Shown: in pieces, positions 37,345 through 64,000 of the stretch | Layout: every line of letters starts with the position of its first letter | Position numbering within the stretch: the stretch's first letter is position 1 | Assembly: GCA_036971475.1 (NCBI GenBank) | Contig: JBAIZL010000428.1 | Coordinates: 1,009,501-1,073,500, forward strand | Source of the DNA: Prosapia bicincta | Taxonomy: Eukaryota > Arthropoda > Insecta > Hemiptera > Cercopidae | Length of the DNA: 64,000 bases | Direction of reading: 5' to 3' | Program-made: the position numbers and the translations under genes | Notes under the pieces: model-generated | The model's database searches: none | What the model was told of the DNA's origin: nothing | The model's input: the letters and a program-made list of their open reading frames with translations, nothing else

Positions 37345-40300
37345 TATGCTATAGTACAGAATATGTAACTAGGCCAAAATACCTAATAATAAAATTATTT
37401 TAAATTATTGATAAAATAAATATGTTAAATACAGTATGGGGAAGGGAAATGTGAACAGATTTACTTAGCACTAAATTAGAAAAACTGCGAGTGTTAAAAT
37501 ATATTATAACAAACAAACATTACCCTAAATAGGCAAAGCCTAACCGACCGGTTTAAACTGAACAGTAAAATTGTAGTTTGTGGAACCAAGCCAAAGTGCA
37601 TTATGTTAATTAAACTTTGCCTAAATAAACTACAGACTAGTAAACAATAGACTAAGAAAGAGTAGACATAGATAGAACAAATTTTAATCAGTAAGATATA
37701 TTAAACAAAACTATAATTTAAAAAGAGCTGGCCTAAATTACTGGTGCCGAAAGAACGGTAATTGTGTAGTTTATGGAACCAGGCCAAAAGACATAATATT
37801 ACATAAATTTAACTAAATATCATACAGAATATTAATATAAGAACAAGAAATGTGAGGAGAGTAATTTACGCCTAGGTAGGGAAAATTGTAAATTTTTATA
37901 GGTAAAAATAGTAATCTAAAATGATATAGGCTAGAAATGAGGTTAGGAATAAAATTTATATTTGACTCGGTTACAAAACGTGTAGAGAGATTTTTCATAA
38001 GATCTTGCCACATTGAGAAAACAGCGCATCTGTCGTAGTTTGATATATGAAAAGGAACAGTAAATTAAATAAATTGGAAGACAGATACATAATTGAAATG
38101 AAAGTAAACGAATTAAAGTAAAACATTGCATTAAAGGAAAGACGTTCATAAAAATAGAGAGGAAATGAGTTGAGTGAATACAATCAGAATGGGTTCAAGA
38201 TTAAAAATAAACAGTATGATTACGATTGTAACAGAGTTCCCATTGGTTTAAAATTTAAGATGGATGTAATGAAGTAAAGAGTTTGGATTTGGACAAGAAA
38301 GCGTACCTTGTCGAGGGAACGCGGAGATTAGCGTATTTGCCATCATTACGAAAGGTCGTATTTTACCATCAAGCGAAGTTAAAGATCGAAGAATAATTAA
38401 AGAAGTAATAAGACCGTATAAAATGCTTCGATGCGACACTGGAGTGTAAAGATATTTTGGCAGGTGTCCAAATATCTTAATAACATCAGCTTGACCGAGA
38501 AAATACCTAAACGCCGGACTTAGTAAATTTCACAGACGCCATGCAAGAAGAGAACAACAAAATGTCAAGAAAGAAAGGGACAAGGCCCAAGAACCAACCC
38601 CTTTTTGAAGATACTTTACCTTTTGCAGCACAAGATCATATAAACTATCTTTATCATTTCAATAAATCTTTTTTTCAAAAATATAATACATTCAAGTCAA
38701 AATTATATAAAAATTGAGTAGCCTAAGGGAGAGAAATTGCTCTTAGGCTACCTAAATTAATTTATAAATATTCTAAATTGATTTTCCATTCAACCGATGC
38801 CTGAAATGGGAATTAACGTATTAAGTTTAATTGATATCAAATATGGCTTTATTCTCGAATAACGGTAGCAAATCCGTTATAACTATGGTAGATAAGTATG
38901 AAAAGCAGTGAAAGTAAATGAAGCTTTTAATTTATGTATACTCCAGTATAACTAACTAGGGTAACCTAAAAATGGATAAATGTTAACAAGATTCGGATAT
39001 TGAATTAAATGAAGTTTGTTTTAAAAGGCAAAGCCTATTGTAACTAGTTATATTAACTTTAAAATGTAACAAGACTCTGAAATATGTGAAATTTAACTTG
39101 GTTAAACAAAAATATGTAGACTATTTCTTTCTCTGCCACACACAAGCATGTAGGCCTATACACCCATTTCACACACACACTCTCTCTCTTTCACATACTC
39201 TCTCTCACTCACTCTCTGTTACACATAAATACATACGAACGCTTGTGCGCTCATTCCCCCCCCCACACCACACACAAGACACCTTAACATAAATATATTA
39301 CCTTCAACTAAGACTAATTACTCGTATGAATGAAATTTATGTATATATGTATGTAAGGTTATATGTAAAACTATGTAGTTTCACTAAGTAATGATTATTT
39401 TCATGTAACCCAATAATGTCTATTGACCTCTGTAATAGGAACCATTTTTATATGAATTCGAATTATGTTTGGACTCGGCCGTCACTCAAGGTTTTGCCGC
39501 GACCAATATATTTTTGTATTTAAAACTTAAATTAAGATTTATGTAACGCTTGTGAAAATTAATTTTTTTAATTAGAATTAAGGGGAGTAAACCTACATTT
39601 CGTTAGTTATGTTGCTCACAATATGTCTTTGCAATAGTTGTAACCATTCGGCCGGAATATACAATAGTTTCTGTAACATAATTAGTTAAGAGTATGGGCA
39701 TTGATGGTTTAATGATTTATTGGATAGGTTGCATAAATTGTTGTTCTTCATTTTTAACTTTACTCGAAATATGAAACACAGCTCTTAAATATAATATGTG
39801 TGTAATTATTAGACAGCAAATATAATTTCATAAACATTGAAACATGTTTCGGGTTATATATTTCAATTTAAATATTTTAGACTGCAAACAAGTTGATATA
39901 TTTATAAGGGTTTTATAAAATAGGGAGTGGGTAGAAGGTTTGTAATTAGGAAATGAAGAAAAGTTAATCGCATCAAACCAATCTGTTTATCCCCTTAGCA
40001 ATCAGCTTTGCATTAAATATAGGGGGGGCTTCAAAAGAGCAGTTGTCCGTGGAAATAAAGGTTATCCATTTTACAAGCAAGTCGTCATGCTTAACAAGTT
40101 TTTATGACTAATCTTCGTGTCTCGCAATGAATGTAATATTTCCATCTTCGGTAAAATCCAAAAACTTTCAATCAAAAGTTGAAAGTCAGGCGTTGAGCGT
40201 AAAAATATTACAAAATAAAAACTTTACAAACCGTCTTATTATTCTTTATTGCCTGCTCTCCAGTAGCCTTGAAAAAAAGTATCCTAGAATCCTGGTGAGC

Positions 40301-40503
40301 CCGGAGTAAATGATAGACCTGTCTTAATAGTGGATTTGAAATTTGGAATGTGAAATTTGTTTTTTTTTTTAAGAATCTGGATCATCAAAATAGGATTTAG
40401 CACATTTAAGAGGAATGAATTTAGATAATTCAGTTATAAAAACATAAAATAAACTTAAACAAATACCTAATTTTAAACTAGCCCTAAACACTTCTAAATG
40501 TTT
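37341..40503. other. Intergenic, degenerate repeats
   Basis: Two related blocks 190 bp apart (GTAGTTTGTGGAACCAAGCC at about 37573 and GTAGTTTATGGAACCAGGCC at about 37766). The + strand near 38283-38445 has about 57 open codons with better-than-background composition but no start or splice site. Short CA/CT-rich tracts and a C-run are at 39167-39280. Confidence 0.4.
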
Positions 40504-40610
40504 AAAACCTGCCTATCGTAGCACTTACTTTGCTTGTTGAGGACGGCCGTTTCGGGAGATGTGTCCCTTTGTCAACACAGACCGTAACTGATCTCAAGGT
40601 TTACGTAGGT
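40504..40610. repeat. Partial copy of the foldback/hammerhead-like family
   Basis: Contains CCTATCGTAGCACTTACTTT, GAGGACGGCCGTTTCGGGAG, and CCGTAACTGATCTCAAGG, collinear with the left arm and centre of the 3.3-kb palindrome. No right arm follows. Confidence 0.65.
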
Positions 40611-43101
40611 TAGGGTGGGGGTGGGATATTTTGGTGATGTGGGTGTATTTTGTGTGTATTAGCAGTTATGATGTCAAAAAGTGCGTGTGAGTTGTAATGT
40701 AATTGTTAACAATAACTTAATTTATTTGATCATTATCGTTTCTAAAATAAACTTATCCTCACTGATCCCAATTATAATTTACAAAATTGAGAAAGATGAC
40801 CTTCCATTGAAACGAGTCTGATGAAAAGCACTGTTACTTCGTTTATTATATAATTACCTTGCTCACATGTCAAGCTCAAATCGTATCTATTTGGATAGAA
40901 TTATTGAAGAACTGTAAGCCACAAGATAAACTACCTACATTGTAAAATATACATACGTATTGTACATCCCTAACAAGGTGTGTTGTAGCGTGAAAAGGGC
41001 TCAACCAAAACGGGATTTCAGACTGCATTAATTTTTTTTGAAAACTAAACACCCTCGCTACCGAAATAAATGTGTTATTTGACATAGTTTTTTCCATTTT
41101 CGACCTCAGCTTAATGTATGAATATATTAACGTATACAGTAATCTGTAAAAACGTGCCAATGGTAGGACTTGAGTGATTTAAATTGAGAAAGACCATTTC
41201 GTGAGATGTAGGCCTATGCCTTGTTAAATTCGGGCTTTAACTTTGTTTTACCATCTAAATTAAATATTTCATTTTTCCACCCAAAAGTGATAAAAAATTT
41301 TAAAATATAAGATAAATGTGTTGTAAAAGTTATAATTTGTATAATGTTTTCTCTCATGAGATCATTTTTTTACTCCAATTTATGAATATTTTGGAATGAT
41401 GGTAATTATTTTTACCTATGAAAATTTGAGCAATATACTCCAACAATGGTAACAGCAAGTTTAAACGCTTATTATAAGTATCAAATAGATATTTAAAAAA
41501 ATATTTTCATTTTTAAAACTAAATTTGTCTACAACCAGAGCTTAAATGAAATGCATAATTTTAGCATAAAAGTTTAATGTTTGCTGCCACTCCTTTTCTT
41601 CAAAACAATGTAGAGGTCATTGTCTGCTCTGAGGTGAAACCTTCTGACAAGAGTATGACCAATCCAAATACAGAAACCCATTCCTTGTAAACGAGCCATC
41701 CCCATAAACAAAGACTTCACTTAGCACACAGCTGCCTCGTTAAATCACTTTTCGACGGTTTCTTCAGACAATTTGCATTATAATAAATAAACACTTTTAA
41801 AATAATTATAATTCTGATTTATTGTATCTCTTAACATTTACAATAATGGGATCTGATTACATAAAAATAAGTCGGCATTGGACGAGCTTAGAAAAATAAT
41901 TAATAGCTACACATCTCTGGTAACGGGACAATAACGGACAAATGTTTATATATACGACTTCTTTATTGTTAAGTATAGATTGACTTTGTTTCAATCAATT
42001 ACAAAATTCATTATTCTTTCAAACTCTAAACAAAATTATATTAGTACTAACTGCTTATAGTTAATGGACCAATTGCTAATTATAGTAGCCTATTTTTACC
42101 CTTGGTATATTATTTGAATAAATCGTTATAAACTTACAATTATTTGAATTTAAAACTTTATCTTCCTCCAAAAAATAATATTTCCTTCTTTATATCTTAT
42201 CACCATCATTATTTTATTTATAATTATAATCATTATATCCTTATAGTTTTATTTTATTAAAATATTTTCTTTAAATTTCCATAAATAAATATTTAGATTT
42301 TTATAAGTATTGTTTTAATTTATAAAGTAAATTTGTAATTTGCAAACTTTATTTTGAAAACGCAATAATAAATTTTAAGAGCATCTGATAGTTAGGATTT
42401 TTTTTATTTCAATATAAAACTAATAACATTTCGATGTTGTTATAGACACTTGATTTAACAATATTTGAAGTTTGGTTTTTAGAAATACATTCATAAATCT
42501 AATGAATTATGAATTACAGATGTTTTTTAAAATAGCTTTATTTCAAATCTCTCAGTAAGTTTTTGTTAACAATTTGCTAAATCTACTTGAATTAAAATCT
42601 TTTAGTTCAATTTATATTCAGAAAGGTAATAAAACAGATTAGAAATGCATAATACATCCAAATAAATAAGTATTTGTAAAGTTATAGTAGTAACTTTAAA
42701 AATACAGAAAATATACAAATTAAACAGTTTGTAAGTTAATGTAAAATATTTAATACAGGTTTTTAACAAACAATTACTACAGAAAAGTGTACTTTCAAGT
42801 AGTCATATCACATTAAAAATAAAATTATTCTGCTTAAAATTAACTTTTTAATATGTCATTCTTTACTTGTTTAAAAAGAGCCTGCATTTCAAAAACATTT
42901 CGATTGCTAATATTAATAAGAAGATTATTATTAGGATGATAATTAATTGATTATTTTCGACATTATCATTATTTTAAAAGTAATTACTTTTTAGAGAGAA
43001 AATATAAAATAGTTATACATTTAACTTTTTAGAAGAAATTTGATTTTGTAGAAAGTAAGGAAATTTGTATACATTTACTAAATACTCTAGACTTTAAAGA
43101 A
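40611..43101. other. Intergenic, no gene seen
   Basis: AT-rich. A 41-codon - strand ORF at about 41572-41700 has no supporting signal. Confidence 0.4.
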
Positions 43102-43107
43102 TTTATT
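43102..43107 (-). promoter_or_regulatory. Poly(A) signal AATAAA for the MIP gene
   Basis: Canonical AATAAA on the - strand about 95 bases past the stop codon of the terminal exon at 43202-43242. Confidence 0.5.
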
Positions 43108-43201
43108 GCTTAGGGACTGGTGCATTAACTATAAGTACAGTACAATACAATAAAACAAAAAAGAAAGGGGGTTTTGGAAGGGTTGATTAAGTATTTCGGG
43201 C

Positions 43202-62491
<19,290 letters not shown>

Positions 62492-62591
62492 CTGAAACAC
62501 AATTTATTTTATTAATTGCAAGTTCTGCAAGAAAGAGCGGCATTCAGTTTAAAGTTCAACATTATTCAATTTTAAGTGGCCATAAAAAAGT

Positions 62592-62651
<60 letters not shown>

Positions 62652-64000
62652 GAGCGCTAATGTAGAATAGCAAGTGTAAGTGTGTATGTAGGATATGCAT
62701 TTAAATTAAGAGAAAGAGTGGGGAAGAGAGAGAGAATTTCATATAACTTACTACTTATCGTAAAAACGTGTAGGTAATAAAAATACTGCAAAACTATTTA
62801 CCGTGTTCGAAATTAATTTTCAGGTAGGATGATTTCATAGAAAAAAATTATTTATAAAACAATATTCTATATACGAGTATTTTAAAAAGTTAATAATCAT
62901 TCAAAATGATTCCGTGTATGAAAAGAGAAATTCTAAGGTATCTTATGCTCAACACCGCTACTTAAAGGACGGGTTTATTTTAAGTCTGCCCAAGGAGACA
63001 TATTTATATTTCTCTCCTACCATGTACTGTACAGAGTAGTCACTTCCTATCGTCCTCGGAGATTATATCTACCTCAGTGATTCGATTTAGCACAAATGCA
63101 AAGACATTCAATCTTCTCAAAGATAAACACATTGCCAACTACAGCTGATCATTGTTAATCCACATAATTACAGACGATTATTATCTCTATGTTTTTTATT
63201 TACGTAATACTAAGTAAAAAATGTCACCAGCTCTGTTTGTTTAACAATAGACCGCAAAAAAACTGTATATTTATGATAAAATAATTATTGTTGATTTTTA
63301 TATTTATTTTGACACTTCTCCCTCATATTGACACAAATTTAAAATTTTAAAAAAGGCAGACATATCCTCATTTTATAACACACAAACAAATTTATAAACT
63401 TGATTTTTTTTATAGAACAGTAAACTGTGTTTCTGTTATAATAAAATATATCAGAAAGAGTTCAGTTATGATAGATTTATGATAGTCTATAGACAAATTA
63501 AAAAAAAAACAAAATAAAATAAACTTTTCTAACGTAAACTAACTGGTTCACAAATGAATTGGCCTCCCTCTTAGTGCACGTTAATGCATTACAGTGGCCA
63601 TCACAGCACGCATCAACTGATTAACTCACTCTAATAATTAATGAAAAATATTTTGAAGCAAATTTATCCATTGGTGTAATATTAATACTACCAAGTATTA
63701 ACAGGATACTGATAGTGTAATCCTTATAAATATAAATTCTCAGTCATTTATCTGTACGAGGTCCTTTGCTTATCCCTGATACATTTTTACGAGGCGTTGT
63801 TTGTAAATCATACGAGCTCTCTAATTTTTTTTAAGTGCGTTCAGTTTACGAAGTGATTTTTCTCTTTTCATCAAAATCAATATATTGCCAACGCAATAAT
63901 TGAGGGCTTATTGGCACCACGCGTTTTCTTGGACAGTACGTTACCAAGCATGACCTCACAACAAGCGTTCTCCTTTACGAAGCATTGTTCTTCATTAGGC
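62492..64000. other. Upstream MIP intron
   Basis: A (TG)n(CG)n tract lies at 62594-62656. The remainder is AT-rich. No further WGKR-coding exon is visible on the - strand before the window ends. Confidence 0.6.
62594..62656. repeat. (TG)n(CG)n tract, Z-DNA prone
   Basis: Alternating purine-pyrimidine TG repeats followed by GCGCGCGCACGCGAGCGC, about 100 bases upstream (- strand sense) of a MIP exon. Confidence 0.9.

Noticed and set aside
38283..38445. 57 open codons on the + strand with fairly good composition
   Set aside because: No start codon, splice site or recognisable motif; the opposite strand is also open.
40805..40830. GAAACGAGTCTGATGA, a circularly permuted hammerhead-like core
   Set aside because: No flanking stems and no repeat copies; likely chance.
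41572..41700. 41-codon - strand ORF starting with ATG
   Set aside because: No splice or polyadenylation context and no motif; length is within chance.

Overview
This is AT-rich eukaryotic, almost certainly insect, nuclear DNA. Genes are cut into short exons by kilobase introns with GT/AG ends. One gene encodes W(X6)W-amide myoinhibitory peptides (allatostatin B), which are arthropod/invertebrate neuropeptides. The background holds Tigger/pogo, mariner and piggyBac transposon remnants and many long microsatellites. I cannot name the species; abundant intronic repeats would fit a large-genome hemimetabolous insect, but that is a guess.

Two genes converge tail to tail. On the + strand, four exons (4903-21982) form the C-terminal end of an ADAMTS-type secreted metalloprotease: cysteine-rich domain, a long Thr/Tyr-rich linker, and a terminal PLAC/ShK-like cysteine module. 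The catalytic end lies to the left, outside the window. On the - strand, a myoinhibitory peptide precursor enters from the right edge (exons at 62356-62491 and 59325-59402) and can end in a small terminal exon at 43202-43242 with a poly(A) signal. The long intron between the last two contains a run of short exons, all starting and ending in phase 1. Three of them encode a CFPFGC loop. The run ends in a large exon (47989-49031) of about 32 copies of an acidic decapeptide, with its own stop and poly(A) signal. All these exons join in frame to the neuropeptide exons, so the locus is either one gene with alternative ends and a hidden second product, or a nested gene whose first exon I did not find. 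This is the most unusual thing in the window.

The rest is intron or intergenic DNA with mobile elements. From the left these are: a pogo-like element with a second one nested in it (372-2607), a long-TIR DNA transposon with a decayed transposase (2659-4306), a dead mariner (about 9695-10695), a nearly complete but frameshifted Tigger (15872-18764) and a piggyBac relic with TTAA target sites (24077-25390).

Through all of this run foldback (palindromic) repeats that carry hammerhead-ribozyme-like cores (CTGANGA, hairpin, GAAA). The best copy (16189-16237) can form all three hammerhead stems. A 77-bp satellite (45520-46344) shares sequence with the 3' part of that ribozyme element. Between 22 and 43 kb I see no confident gene, only one short coding-like patch (32932-33042, - strand) and repeats.
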